Source: G965220075 sp965220075
GTDB taxonomy: Bacteria; Chloroflexota; UBA11872
Length of the DNA stretch: 64,000 nucleotides
Assembly (NCBI GenBank): GCA_965220075.1
Contig: OZ244806.1
Span: forward strand, 930,001 to 994,000
Direction: 5' to 3'
Below, piece by piece: positions 41,828 through 52,182 of this stretch; within the stretch, counting starts at the first letter, position 1, and the number at the start of each line of letters is the position of its first letter. Below the pieces are notes generated by a model. That model was not told the origin of the DNA, made no database searches, and worked only from the letters and a program-made list of their open reading frames with translations. The translations under genes and the position numbers were made by a program.

Positions 41828-42874
41828 TCAGGCGTCGGAGATGGGTGCCCTCAAGCGGACGCCCCCGGCCGCCTGCGATTGAAGCGCGCCCACCAGAATC
41901 TCGACCGTCTTGCGCGCTTCAATCGCGCTGCTGGACGGCTGACCGCCGTTGCGCACCAGATCGACCATCTCGTTCACGCATCCGGCAAGGCCGGCATGAG
42001 TGAACTGCGGATAGTGCAGCGGCCTGATTTGGAATCCGAGCCGTTCATCCAGCGTGACGACGCGCGCCTCGTCCGACTCAACCACGATGCGGCCCTCAGT
42101 GCCCCACACTTGAATCCCAAACTCCGCCGGAATGCGTTTGTCCATGTTGATGAAGCCGCGTACTCCGCTATCGAACTCCACCAGGGCGCTCACGGCCGGG
42201 TCGGTGCCCGGGTCTCTGCCGCCGTCGCCCGCGTAACGCGGGCCGTAGTCCCGAAACTGCTCCTCGATCAGGGCGTATATCGCCTGCATGGCGCCGCCGG
42301 CGTACCAGACGACTAGATCGGTCAGATGCGTGCCGTTGCGAAACCACATAGCGCGTGGGCCGCCCGCCTGCGCGACGATCCGCACGACGTCGCCGATCGC
42401 GCCGGACTCGATCTCCTTCGCCACTTGCACCCAAAGCGGGAACCAGCGGCGCGTGTGATCGACCATTAGCGGGATTCCGGCCCGGTCCACCGCCGCAATC
42501 ATGCGGTCGGCGTCGCTTATTGACGTGGCCAGCGGTTTCTCGCAGATGATCCCCTTCACGCCGGCTTGCGCCGCGTCGACCACGATCTGCGCGTGCAGAT
42601 GGTCGCCGGTGACCACGCTCACGAGGTCGAGCCGCTCGCGGTCCAGCATGTCGCGGTAGTCGCGGTAGCCGCTAACGTTTGGAAGCACATCGGCCCATGC
42701 GGCTTGAAACCCATCGATTAGCGCCGGGACGATATCGCACACCGCTACGACTCGCGTGGCATCCACGAAGTCGTAGGCGGATGCGTGGCTGTCCGGTACC
42801 AGCGTCCCCAAAGCGGCCGGCCCGCCAACCTCTGCGCGGCCCGCGCCGATTCGGCTCAGTCCTACCAGCCCCAC
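41828..42874 (-). CDS. Gfo/Idh/MocA family oxidoreductase
   Basis: A 348-residue NAD(P)-dependent dehydrogenase of the sugar/inositol type. The N-terminal Rossmann part is MGLVGLSRIGAG (the glycine motif is atypical: GLSRIGAG), then SVVTGDHLHAQIVVDAAQAG, and the hallmark CEKPLATS with the catalytic Lys, and VDHTRRWFPLW and RNGTHLTDLVVWYAG with the likely catalytic His/Asp. It starts at GTG 42874, 13 bp after the stop of the acyl-CoA synthetase gene, so the two are co-transcribed. It may oxidise a sugar or cyclitol released in this catabolic region. Confidence 0.88.
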   Translation of the reverse strand: MGLVGLSRIGAGRAEVGGPAALGTLVPDSHASAYDFVDATRVVAVCDIVPALIDGFQAAWADVLPNVSGYRDYRDMLDRERLDLVSVVTGDHLHAQIVVDAAQAGVKGIICEKPLATSISDADRMIAAVDRAGIPLMVDHTRRWFPLWVQVAKEIESGAIGDVVRIVAQAGGPRAMWFRNGTHLTDLVVWYAGGAMQAIYALIEEQFRDYGPRYAGDGGRDPGTDPAVSALVEFDSGVRGFINMDKRIPAEFGIQVWGTEGRIVVESDEARVVTLDERLGFQIRPLHYPQFTHAGLAGCVNEMVDLVRNGGQPSSSAIEARKTVEILVGALQSQAAGGVRLRAPISDA

Positions 42875-42887
42875 GCGCAGCGTCTCG

Positions 42888-44447
42888 CTACAGGCGGCGA
42901 TCGCTGTCCTCCCAGTAGCGGTCGCGCAGCTCGCGTTTGAGCACTTTGCCGTAGGCGTTCTTGGGCAGCGCGTCCAGGAATTCCACCGACTGCGGTTTCT
43001 TGTAGCTGGCCATATTGGCGCGGCAGAAATCCACCAGTTCCTCGGCCGCGAGACGCTCGCCCGCGCGGGGCACTACGAGCGCCTTGACCGCCTCGCCCCA
43101 CTTCGGGTCCGGCACGCCGATCACGGCCACCTCCGCCACGCCCGGATGCCGAGCGATCACCTCTTCTACCTCGCGCGGGTAGATATTGGCGCCGCCGCTG
43201 ATGATCAAATCCTTCATCCGATCCGTGATGTAGAGATAGCCGGCGTCGTCTATGTGGCCCATATCGCCCGTGTGCAGCCAGCCGTCCCGCAGGGTTTCGG
43301 CCGTCGCCTCCGGGTTGGCCCAGTAGCCCGGCATCACCAGGTCGCCCCGCACGACGATCTCGCCCGTCTCACCCGTCCCAACCTCGCGGTCGCGCGCGTC
43401 CACAACCGCCACACGTACACCGGTCACAGCCCTACCCGCCGACGAGAGCCGCAGCAGGCGCTGCGGGTCTTGCCCGACCGCGTGCTCCTGCTTTGGAAGC
43501 ACCGTGATGGTCATGGGCGCTTCGCCCTGCCCGAATAGCTGAACCAGGATGGGGCCGAAGGCTCGCACGGCTTCTTGAATGTGCTCCGTATACATGGGCC
43601 CGCCGGCGTAGACGATGGTGTGGAGACTGGACAGGTCGTAGCGCGTTCGCTCGGGGCTCGACACCAATATGTTGACCATTGTGGGCGCCAGGAAGAGCGT
43701 GGTGGCCCGCAACCGCTCAATCGCGGCGAAGATCGCCGGCGGGTCGAAGGATCGCCCTGACGGGAAGGCGTTAGCCGCCCCGCGCGCGATGTGGTGGAAC
43801 AGCATCAGGCCGGACCCGTGCGTGATCGGAGCGGCGTGCAAGAGCACGTCCTGCGGGCGCGCCGGATTCACGTCCAGCAGGAAGTTCGAGGCCATTGCCA
43901 GCAGGTTGCGATGCGTGAGCATCGCCCCTTTCGGCCGCCCCGTAGTCCCGGATGTATAGAAGAGCCAGGCCAGATCGTCACTTTTTGGGGTGCCGGTTGG
44001 CGGATTCGGCGAGGCGCCGGCAAGCACGTCCTCGTAGGCCGGGTCTTCAGCCGCGTCGCCGCCGACGCAAATGAAGCGGCGCACGCTTTGCAGCGAATCG
44101 CGCATCTCGCGGACAACGTCTCGGTACTCCCGCGCGTAGATCAGGAAGCTCGCGCCTGAGTCGTTCAGCGCGTAGGCGTGCTCGCTGGGATGCAGGCGCA
44201 CGTTGAGAGGCACCACCGCCATGCGGGCCTTCATGGGCCCCAGGATGGTCTCGATTCCCTGATGAATGTTGGGGAGCAGCATGCCCACTCGGTCGCCCGC
44301 CGAGCCGCCTAGTCCGAGTAGCCCGTTGGCCAATCTGTTCACCCGCTCCTCGGCCCCGCGGTAAGAGATTGAGAGGCCGCCTTCCAGCCAGGCCGGACGC
44401 TCCGGGTGCCGCGCCGCGCTGCGGGTCAGGAGGTGGCCGACGTCCAT
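42888..44447 (-). CDS. AMP-dependent acyl-CoA synthetase/ligase
   Basis: A 519-residue adenylate-forming enzyme that activates a carboxylic acid as CoA thioester. It has the P-loop-like LFYTSGTTGRPKGAMLTH, the motif around YAGGPMYTEHI, the hinge YITDRMKDLIISGGANIYPREVE and the catalytic Lys region LPKNAYGKVLKREL. The start ATG 44447 (MDVGHLLTRSAARHPERPA) is the family-like one; the frame begins 18 codons earlier. It forms an operon with the downstream Gfo/Idh gene. The acid substrate cannot be predicted. Confidence 0.9.
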   Translation of the reverse strand: MDVGHLLTRSAARHPERPAWLEGGLSISYRGAEERVNRLANGLLGLGGSAGDRVGMLLPNIHQGIETILGPMKARMAVVPLNVRLHPSEHAYALNDSGASFLIYAREYRDVVREMRDSLQSVRRFICVGGDAAEDPAYEDVLAGASPNPPTGTPKSDDLAWLFYTSGTTGRPKGAMLTHRNLLAMASNFLLDVNPARPQDVLLHAAPITHGSGLMLFHHIARGAANAFPSGRSFDPPAIFAAIERLRATTLFLAPTMVNILVSSPERTRYDLSSLHTIVYAGGPMYTEHIQEAVRAFGPILVQLFGQGEAPMTITVLPKQEHAVGQDPQRLLRLSSAGRAVTGVRVAVVDARDREVGTGETGEIVVRGDLVMPGYWANPEATAETLRDGWLHTGDMGHIDDAGYLYITDRMKDLIISGGANIYPREVEEVIARHPGVAEVAVIGVPDPKWGEAVKALVVPRAGERLAAEELVDFCRANMASYKKPQSVEFLDALPKNAYGKVLKRELRDRYWEDSDRRL

Positions 44448-44468
44448 GCGGCTGGCTCTAAGGGTGCC

Positions 44469-44489
44469 GGGCAACCCTTGTGGTTGCCC
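44469..44489. repeat. Hairpin repeat, GGGCAACC-CTTGT-GGTTGCCC, copy 2
   Basis: An 8-bp perfect stem with loop CTTGT, the second copy of the unit seen at 30356-30377. It lies about 20 bp upstream of the acyl-CoA synthetase start, inside the 130-bp spacer to the sialidase-fold gene. Confidence 0.5.
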
Positions 44490-44579
44490 CCGGCAACTCA
44501 CGGATCACGTGGCCGCGGCCAACGGGTTCTGCCGTCGCGCGGTCTTCGCGGCCACGTCGATTTGCGCGCATGGCGCCTC

Positions 44580-45671
44580 CTAGGTCGGCTTGACGGTCAG
44601 ATAGGTGCCCAGGATGGAGCTGCGGCGCGGGTCGTTGCGGTCCGTCTCGCCGTAGGCCGCAAGAAGCGTGTCGGGCGCCACCTCGACCACCCAATCGTAG
44701 CTGCCGCAGTCCCAGGCCTGCGTGCCCAGATTAATGCAGGTGTGGCCGAACCAGCTGTGGCCCTTGTTCAGACTGAAGGCCAGCCAGTCGCCGGGGCGCC
44801 CGTAGATAACCGCCAGCACGCCATTCGACATCTCACAGGCCTTCGGCAGCACGCCGCGGTCGGCGATCGGTACCGGCGCGCTCCAGCTGAGACCGTCATC
44901 GATGGAGCGGCTTAGGGCCAGCGGAGTGTGCCGCCCGTCATACTTCCCGCCCGTGCGCATGAAGCAGAGCAACTCGCCGCCGGCAAGCGCGATGAGATCG
45001 GGCTCGGTGAAGCCTTCAATGTAATGCTCATCGCTTTTAGTGAGATCGAAAGCGACCGTTGCGCGGTAGCGCCAGGTCTCGCCCCGATCGTCCGAGCGGA
45101 TTACGAACACGCGATCCTTGTGATCGCTGGCGAGTTGCCCCAGCACGGTCGCTAGGAGGCTGCCGTCGCGCAGCTCCACGATCGCGTGGTCGACGTACGC
45201 GTGCACGTGAGACCCCCAGTGGAGGTCTTCTTCCTCTTTCAGCGCCGGGACGTCGAGCACCGGGACGGATTCGGCGGCGTGCGTTAGACCCCCGTCGCTG
45301 GAGCGGTACGCGGTTGTCAGGTACTTGCCTGGCGTGTCGCTCTTGATCAGCCAAGGGTCGCCCTGCGGCCCCAAGTGCAGCAGCTCGCCGTCGGCGAACT
45401 GGTGGACGTGGTAGGTCGGCCAGGCCGGAGCCTCGTAGAGCGTGCGCCCGCCGTCCCGCGAGCGCCGCCAGGTCGGCTCCGGTTCTTTTGAACGCACTCC
45501 ACCCACCACCAGCTCGCCATTCGCTAGCTGGAACAGAAACCCGGCCGGACACTGACGCTCCTGCGCGGGAATCAGCGGGACGGTTTGCTCGACCTGTACC
45601 GAAAGACCGGGAAACTCGTAGGTGCCGCGGCAGCGCGCTTCGCGCTCGCCGTTGGGCTTCGTGATGGCCAT
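44580..45671 (-). CDS. Sialidase-fold (BNR/Asp-box) protein 3
   Basis: A 363-residue propeller protein. Asp-box-like elements are SRDGGRTLY, SSDGGLTHA, SDDRGETWR, SIDDGLSWS and SLNKGHSWF. GFTEPDLIALAGGELLCFMRTGG carries the Glu and Arg found near sialidase active sites. MAITKPNGE at ATG 45671 is preferred as the start; the frame begins 5 codons earlier at GTG 45686. No signal peptide is present. It is distant from the tandem pair at 36-38 kb and shares an orientation with the acyl-CoA synthetase/Gfo-Idh operon. Confidence 0.82.
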   Translation of the reverse strand: MAITKPNGEREARCRGTYEFPGLSVQVEQTVPLIPAQERQCPAGFLFQLANGELVVGGVRSKEPEPTWRRSRDGGRTLYEAPAWPTYHVHQFADGELLHLGPQGDPWLIKSDTPGKYLTTAYRSSDGGLTHAAESVPVLDVPALKEEEDLHWGSHVHAYVDHAIVELRDGSLLATVLGQLASDHKDRVFVIRSDDRGETWRYRATVAFDLTKSDEHYIEGFTEPDLIALAGGELLCFMRTGGKYDGRHTPLALSRSIDDGLSWSAPVPIADRGVLPKACEMSNGVLAVIYGRPGDWLAFSLNKGHSWFGHTCINLGTQAWDCGSYDWVVEVAPDTLLAAYGETDRNDPRRSSILGTYLTVKPT

Positions 45672-45751
45672 GTGCACTACTCCCAAAATGTGCCGCCGGC
45701 CTCCTAGCGTACGCCGTTACCGTGCCGTCGGCCGAAAGCCCTCTCCCGCCT

Positions 45752-46944
45752 GGAGACCTTTGCATAACCCCAGGGACGGGGCGGAAAATTAGGTGGCGCC
45801 ATCCTGACGATTGTGGAGCGGGTTGAATGCACCGAAACATGGGCCGGCCGTCGCTCGCGGAAGCGTTGGTGTCGGAGACGCTGGGCCAGAACCAGCGGCT
45901 GGAGCGGATCGACGACGCGGTGGACTGGGAGCGGCTCGGGCAGGTCGTGGCCGGCGTGCACGCCGCCGCCCGCGGGCGGCCCAGCTATCCCCCGCTGCTG
46001 ATGGTGAAGGTGCTGCTGCTCCAGCAGTGGTACAGCCTCTCGGACCCGCAGCTGGAAGAGGCGCTGGGCGACCGGCTCTCCTTCCGGCGCTTTGTGGGGC
46101 TGGGCCTGCAGGACGCCACGCCGGACCATTCGACCATCAGCCGCTTTCGCCACGCGTTGGAGGTCGACGGGCTCAGCGCGCCGTTGTTTACGGAGCTGGC
46201 GGCGCAACTGGACGCGCAGGGCCTGGTGCTGAAGCAGGGCACGCTGCTGGACGCCACCCTGGTGGCGTCGCAGGTGCGGCGCCCGCCGCTGGCGGCGGGG
46301 CGCGGGGCGCCGAGTGCCACCGATCCAGAGGCGGCGTGGACCCAACGGGGGCGGGGCGGCCGCTCCCACTTTGGCTACAAGGTGCATCTGGGGGTGGATG
46401 CGGACACGGGCGTGGTGCGGCGGGCGGCGTTGACCCCCGCCAACGTCTCCGAGAGCGAGGTGGCCGACGCCTTGGTGAGCGGGGACGAGCGGGCGGTGTA
46501 CGGCGATCGGGCCTACGAGTCCAGGCGCCGGCGCCGGTGGCTGCAGGCCCAGGGGATCAACGACCGGATCATGCACCGCTCCCACAAACACCAACGGGCG
46601 CTCCCCGTCTGGCAGCAGCGACGCAACGCCCTCATCGCGCCCCGCCGGGCGCTGGTGGAGAAGGTCTTCGGCACCCTCAAGCGCAGCTATGGCTACCAGC
46701 GGGTGCGCTACCGCGGGCTGGGGCGCAACACCGTGGAGCTGTGGTTCAAGCTCATGGCCTACAACCTGCGCAAAGCGGACACCCTGGCCTGGGCCACGGG
46801 CTGACCGCGGGACCAGTGCGCCGCGCGCGGGGTCCCGCGGCACGGGATCTCGTGCCGGCCCGACCGACCGGACGCCGCGCCGGCCTCCAGGCGTTGCCGA
46901 TGCCCCTCCCCACGCGCTCCATCCCCAATTATTCAAAGGTCTCC
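45752..46944 (+). mobile_element. Complete IS5-family insertion sequence
   Basis: A 1193-bp element bounded by terminal inverted repeats: GGAGACCTTTGCATAACCCC on the left and the complement of GGAGACCTTTGAATAATTGG on the right. GCCT is duplicated at both junctions (45748-45751 and 46945-46948). Removing the element and one GCCT rebuilds an intact CCCTCTCCC-GCC-TGGGAGAGGG intergenic hairpin like that at 35729-35764. One intact transposase gene is inside. The clean ends, target duplication and intact frame point to recent movement. Confidence 0.9.
45827..46804 (+). CDS. IS5 family transposase (DDE type)
   Basis: A 325-residue transposase of the IS5 family. The N-terminal DUF772-like region has GRPSYPPLLMVKVLLLQQWY, FRRFVGLGLQDATPDHSTISRFR and ALEVDGLSAPLF. 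The DDE catalytic domain follows: LLDATLVAS (first Asp), VYGDRAYES (second Asp) and LVEKVFGTLKRSYGYQRVRYRG (Glu). The ATG is 75 bp inside the left inverted repeat and the stop 140 bp before the right one. All three catalytic acids appear intact, so the element should be active. Confidence 0.93.
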   Translation: MHRNMGRPSLAEALVSETLGQNQRLERIDDAVDWERLGQVVAGVHAAARGRPSYPPLLMVKVLLLQQWYSLSDPQLEEALGDRLSFRRFVGLGLQDATPDHSTISRFRHALEVDGLSAPLFTELAAQLDAQGLVLKQGTLLDATLVASQVRRPPLAAGRGAPSATDPEAAWTQRGRGGRSHFGYKVHLGVDADTGVVRRAALTPANVSESEVADALVSGDERAVYGDRAYESRRRRRWLQAQGINDRIMHRSHKHQRALPVWQQRRNALIAPRRALVEKVFGTLKRSYGYQRVRYRGLGRNTVELWFKLMAYNLRKADTLAWATG

Positions 46945-46979
46945 GCCTGGGAGAGGGTTGGGTGAGGGTGCCCTTCAGC
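46945..46979. repeat. Right half of the intergenic palindromic repeat split by the IS
   Basis: GCCTGGGAGAGGG then TTGGGTGAGGGTG is the right arm of the dispersed repeat; its left arm, CCCTCTCCCGCCT, lies at 45739-45751 on the other side of the insertion. GCCT occurs on both sides as the target duplication. Confidence 0.7.
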
Positions 46980-47099
46980 CCAACCCAAGTCGCTCGCCGC
47001 GGCGTAGGACGGCGACCAACTAGACTACTCAGCCCGTCCCGGCTGGCGGCGCTCCGCCGGCCAGAGCTCTCCCACCATCCAGGGATACGGCGAGGATCG

Positions 47100-49340
47100 A
47101 TGAAGCTCATCGGATACAGCGACCCTCTAAGCGTCGCTCCCGGCCAGAAGATCGCGTTCAAGGTGAGCAGCGAAGTCGGTCGTTATCGAGCCGATATCGT
47201 TCGTCTCCTGCACGGTGACGAGAGCCCGTCAGGACCCGGGTTCAAAGAGGAGCTGTGTGCGACCGACGCAAGCGGCTCGTACCCGGGCTGCATTCAGCCC
47301 ATCCGCGCCGGATCGTACGCGGCGGTTGCACACGACCCCCGCTTGGACCTCTCCTCGGGATTCACCCTGCTGTGCTGGCTCTTCCCGACCACGCCCGACA
47401 AAGGCCGCCAGGCACTGATCGCCAAGATGTCTAATCCGGAGTCCGGCGGCTACCGGTTGGTTATCGATGACGCGGGAGGCGCCGCCCTGGAGATTGGCGG
47501 CGGCGCGGGCGGGCTCGCGCAGGTGGCGTCGGGCGCGCCTCTTACCGCCGGCGAGTGGCATTTCATCGCGGCGTCGTTCGATCCGCGGGCGGGGGAGCTC
47601 AGGATCGTCCAGGAAGCCTTGGCGCTTTGGCCGTCGGCGGGAAGCGCGGCCGCGAACGCGCCCGCGCGATTGACCGCACTCGGCACCAACGACGCTCCGC
47701 TTCTGATGGCGGCCATGCTCGCGGACACGGGCGGCGGCGCCGTGCAGACCGTGGATCACTTCAACGGCAAGCTCGAAGCCCCCACCCTCTTCGATAGACC
47801 GCTGACGGGCGACGAAATCGCACTAGTTCGGCGGTGCGGTACGGCGGCGCTCTCTGCGCTTCGTCCCACCGCCAGCTGGGACTTCTCGATCGACATTGGA
47901 TCGAGTCGCGTCGTTGATACGGCCGCTAGCTCGCTCCATGGCCGCCTGGTCAACATGCCCGCTCGGGCGGTAACCGGCGTGGCATGGGACGCCAGCGAGA
48001 TGGATTGGAGGCGCGCTCCCGACCAGTACGCCGCCATCCACTTCCACGACGATGATCTCGCGGATGCTGAGTGGCAGACCGACTTCGAGCTCGACGTGCC
48101 GACCAGCCTGCCCAGCGGAGTCTACGCGGCCCGGCTGCGTGCGGATGGCGCTGAGGACCACGTGCCCTTCTTCGTGAAGCCCGGACCCGATCGGGCCAAG
48201 GCGCCCATCCTGTTTCTGGTCCCGACCGCCACCTATCTCGCCTACGGGAACGAGCATGTGGAGGACGTTCCCGAGGACCTGGCGCCCAATCAGAACCCAC
48301 TGGCCAGCAAGGAGCAGTACGACTACATCATCGCCAACGGGCTGGCCAGCATCTACGACACGCACGGCGACGGTTCCGGCGTGATGTATTCGTCACGATT
48401 GCGCCCGCTCGTGAACATGCGCCCGAAATCCGTCATGCGAGTCCTTGACTGCGCGGTGGGGCTCGCCGCCGATCTGCACCTCCTGGATTGGATGGAGCAG
48501 AAGGGACTCGACTTCAACGTCGCTACCGATGAGGACCTCCACTTCGAGGGAGAACGCCTGCTGGCGGGACATCGCGTAGTCGTTACCGGCACCCACCCGG
48601 AGTACTGGAGCGAAGCGATGCTTGACGCGGTCGAGCGCTTCCTCCAGGCCGGCGGTCGACTCGCCTACCTGGGCGGCAATGGTTTCTACTGGGTGACCAC
48701 CTTCGACCCTGAATGCCCTCACGTGGTCGAGGTGCGCCGCTGGCATGGAACCCAGGCTTGGGAAACTCCGCCCGGTGAATATCACCACAGCGGCACCGGC
48801 GAACGGGGCGGGCTGTGGAGATTCCGTGGCAGAGCGCCGCAGCGCCTGACGGGCGTGGGGTTCAGCACGCAGGGGTTCGACGTGTCCGCCGTCTACCGCC
48901 GCTCCGAAGCCAGCTTCGATCCGCGGGCTAGGTTCATCTTCGAAGGCGTCGGCGAGGACGAGTTGATTGGCGATTTTCCCTCCCTCGTGCTTCAGTACGG
49001 CGCGGCCGGCTTCGAGCTCGATCGCGTCGATAGAGGGCTCGGCACTCCAACCCATGCTCTGCTCCTGGCGTCCTCCGGCGGTCACTCGGACTCCTATCAA
49101 CGCGCCATCGAGGAGGTCAACTACATGGACGCGGAGCGCGGCGGCACACAGGACCCCTTAGTTCGGGCCGACATGGTTTTCTTCGAGACGCCTAACGGAG
49201 GCGCCGTCTTCTCCGTCGGGTCCATCGCCTGGTGCGGGGCGCTGTCCTACGGCGGCTACGCCAACAACGTCTCGCGCATAACCGAGAACGTCCTGCGCCG
49301 CTTCGCCTCGGCGGCGCCGATACCACCCGCGCCGGCCTAG
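47100..49340 (+). CDS. N,N-dimethylformamidase large-subunit-like protein with LamG-type domain
   Basis: A 746-residue protein. The N-terminal part starts MKLIGYSDPLSVAPGQKIAFKVS. A concanavalin-like LamG region (about 75-270) has FTLLCWLFPTTPDKGRQALI and GGYRLVIDDAGG. The C-terminal part (about 330-740) resembles the beta subunit of N,N-dimethylformamidase: APILFLVPTATYLAYGNEH, VLDCAVGLAADLHLLDWME, VVTGTHPEYWSEAMLDAVERF and GRLAYLGGNGFYWVT. These proteins hydrolyse C-N bonds of small amides, but the wider family is uncharacterised. No small alpha subunit gene lies beside it. AGGA precedes ATG 47100. The open frame upstream is a shadow of the transposase. Confidence 0.8.
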   Translation: MKLIGYSDPLSVAPGQKIAFKVSSEVGRYRADIVRLLHGDESPSGPGFKEELCATDASGSYPGCIQPIRAGSYAAVAHDPRLDLSSGFTLLCWLFPTTPDKGRQALIAKMSNPESGGYRLVIDDAGGAALEIGGGAGGLAQVASGAPLTAGEWHFIAASFDPRAGELRIVQEALALWPSAGSAAANAPARLTALGTNDAPLLMAAMLADTGGGAVQTVDHFNGKLEAPTLFDRPLTGDEIALVRRCGTAALSALRPTASWDFSIDIGSSRVVDTAASSLHGRLVNMPARAVTGVAWDASEMDWRRAPDQYAAIHFHDDDLADAEWQTDFELDVPTSLPSGVYAARLRADGAEDHVPFFVKPGPDRAKAPILFLVPTATYLAYGNEHVEDVPEDLAPNQNPLASKEQYDYIIANGLASIYDTHGDGSGVMYSSRLRPLVNMRPKSVMRVLDCAVGLAADLHLLDWMEQKGLDFNVATDEDLHFEGERLLAGHRVVVTGTHPEYWSEAMLDAVERFLQAGGRLAYLGGNGFYWVTTFDPECPHVVEVRRWHGTQAWETPPGEYHHSGTGERGGLWRFRGRAPQRLTGVGFSTQGFDVSAVYRRSEASFDPRARFIFEGVGEDELIGDFPSLVLQYGAAGFELDRVDRGLGTPTHALLLASSGGHSDSYQRAIEEVNYMDAERGGTQDPLVRADMVFFETPNGGAVFSVGSIAWCGALSYGGYANNVSRITENVLRRFASAAPIPPAPA

Positions 49341-49422
49341 CCGCGTCGCCCCCAACCCCGGCTGTACCGCGGGCTGACGAACCCCGTTCTTCAGCGCGCC
49401 GGCGGGTGCCGGCCGGCGCCGC

Positions 49423-50369
49423 TTACATGGCTGCGGTGGAGCTCCGCCGGACACTCCGCAGACGCCGCCAAATCCGGCGCAGGTCGCCGGATTCCCAGGA
49501 CGCGAGCACGCATGCCGCGTTGAATACCGACGAGTAGGTGCCGATCGCGAAACCGGCCGTCAGCGCCAGCACGAACGTCCGAATCGTGGGGCCGCCAATA
49601 ACCAGCAGCGCCAGCAGCACCAGCAGCGCGGTGAACGACGTGTTGAGCGACCGCGTCAGACTTTGATTGACGCTGAAGTTGATGGTGTCGATCAGGCTGG
49701 GCCGGGACCCTTCGGGCAGTGAGGTCTGTTGCCGCCGATTCTCACGAATGCGGTCGAACACCACGATCGTGTCGTTCACCGAGAATCCGATGACTGTCAG
49801 CACGGCGGTCACGACCAGAGCATCGACTTGAATGTCGAGCACGCGTCCCAGAATCGCGAACAGGCCAAGCACGAACAGCGCGTCGTGGACCAGCGCAATC
49901 AGCGCGGCGGCGCCGTAGCGCACCGCGTGCTCCATGTGTCGAAAAGCCCACGTCATGTAGACGAGAATGAGCGCGGAGGCCACGACCACGGCGATGATCG
50001 CCGCGCGCGTCAGCTCTGCGCCCACCACCGGCCCGATTGATGAGAACCCAAGCTCCTCGACCTGGGTGAAGCGCTGCTCCAGCGCGTCGAGAAGCGCCGA
50101 TTTTTCGTCTACCTGAATCGGTGGGATGCGAATCAGCGCGTCGCCTTCCGCCGAGGTCTGGACAACCGCCTCGGGATAGCCCGCCCGCTGAACCACCGCG
50201 CGGATGGCCGATTGCGTAGGAGCGCCGGCGAGACGTACCTGCAAAAGCGATCCGCCGGTGAAATCGATCCCGGGTTTCATGCCCCCGGTCGCGAGCATCA
50301 GGACCCCCGGGAGCACCAGGAGAGCGGACAGGGCGTACCACCACCTGCGGCGTCCGACGATGTCGAACA

Positions 50370-50370
<1 letters not shown>
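49423..50370 (-). CDS. secF: Protein translocase subunit SecF
   Basis: A 315-residue membrane protein that works with SecD to pull exported proteins across the membrane using proton motive force. The N-terminal helix is followed by the periplasmic P1-type region with GGMKPGIDFTGGSLLQVRL. Five further transmembrane segments include the conserved IGFSVNDTIVVFDRIREN motif and SLTRSLNTSFTALLVLLALL. The start overlaps the secD stop as ATGA. Confidence 0.96.
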
Positions 50371-51686
<1,316 letters not shown>

Positions 51687-51951
51687 TCCTCGCCGACTTC
51701 AGAGCCGAAACCGCATTGATGATACGGGCATGCGCTGGTACCCGCCGTGGTCCAGGGGTAAGGGCGGCTCGCGAACCGCTCCCGACGCCCTGAAAGCAAG
51801 AAGGTCGGCGTGAGGGCGTCTTCCCTCCGTCACCCCGGCGGAAAGCCTGCCCCGTACCTGATACGGGGCCGGGGTCCAGGTCCACTGTGCGCGAGGTCCC
51901 GCCTGGATTCCGGGTTAAGCCCGGAGTATCTGTGTTGGGAGTTAAGGGATT
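51687..51951. other. Intergenic region with repeat-type hairpins upstream of secD
   Basis: About 265 bp without a gene. It contains the hairpin CCCCGTA-CCTGA-TACGGGG (51850-51868) in the context CACCCCGGCGGAAAGCCTG...GGCCGGGGTCCAGG, the style of dispersed intergenic repeats. It lies between the secD start and the IS110 remnant. Confidence 0.5.
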
Positions 51952-52182
51952 TCAAGCTGCCGAGGCAGGCTGCTCTACCCAGGGCGTTCCCCGTCGCGCA
52001 ATGGCGTTGAGTTGCAGCAACATTTTGCGCATCACTGCAACCAGTGCCACTTTGCCCGGCTTGCCGCGCTGACGGAGTCCCTGATAGAAGCGCCGCAGGC
52101 TGCCCTCGTGGCGCACCGTGGACAAGGCGGCCAGGTACAAAGCCCGGCGCATGGCGCCCCATCGCCCCTCGCCGCAATCCAT
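51952..52182 (-). pseudogene. IS110 family transposase, C-terminal remnant
   Basis: The frame encodes about 76 residues with the C-terminal signature of IS110-type transposases: EGRWGAMRRALYLAALSTVR, LRRFYQGLRQRGKPGKVALV and VMRKMLLQLNAIARRGTPW. The DEDD catalytic N-terminal part is missing and no other piece is seen upstream, so this is an inactive fragment. IS110 elements lack obvious inverted repeats, so the element borders cannot be drawn. Confidence 0.82.

Noticed and set aside
46689..47099. N-terminal extension of the dimethylformamidase-like protein to 46689
   Set aside because: It overlaps the transposase gene in another frame and the IS right end; ATG 47100 has a ribosome site and a clean start.
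45704..47161. 485-residue open frame on the minus strand across the IS element
   Set aside because: It spans the IS borders and is antisense to an intact transposase.
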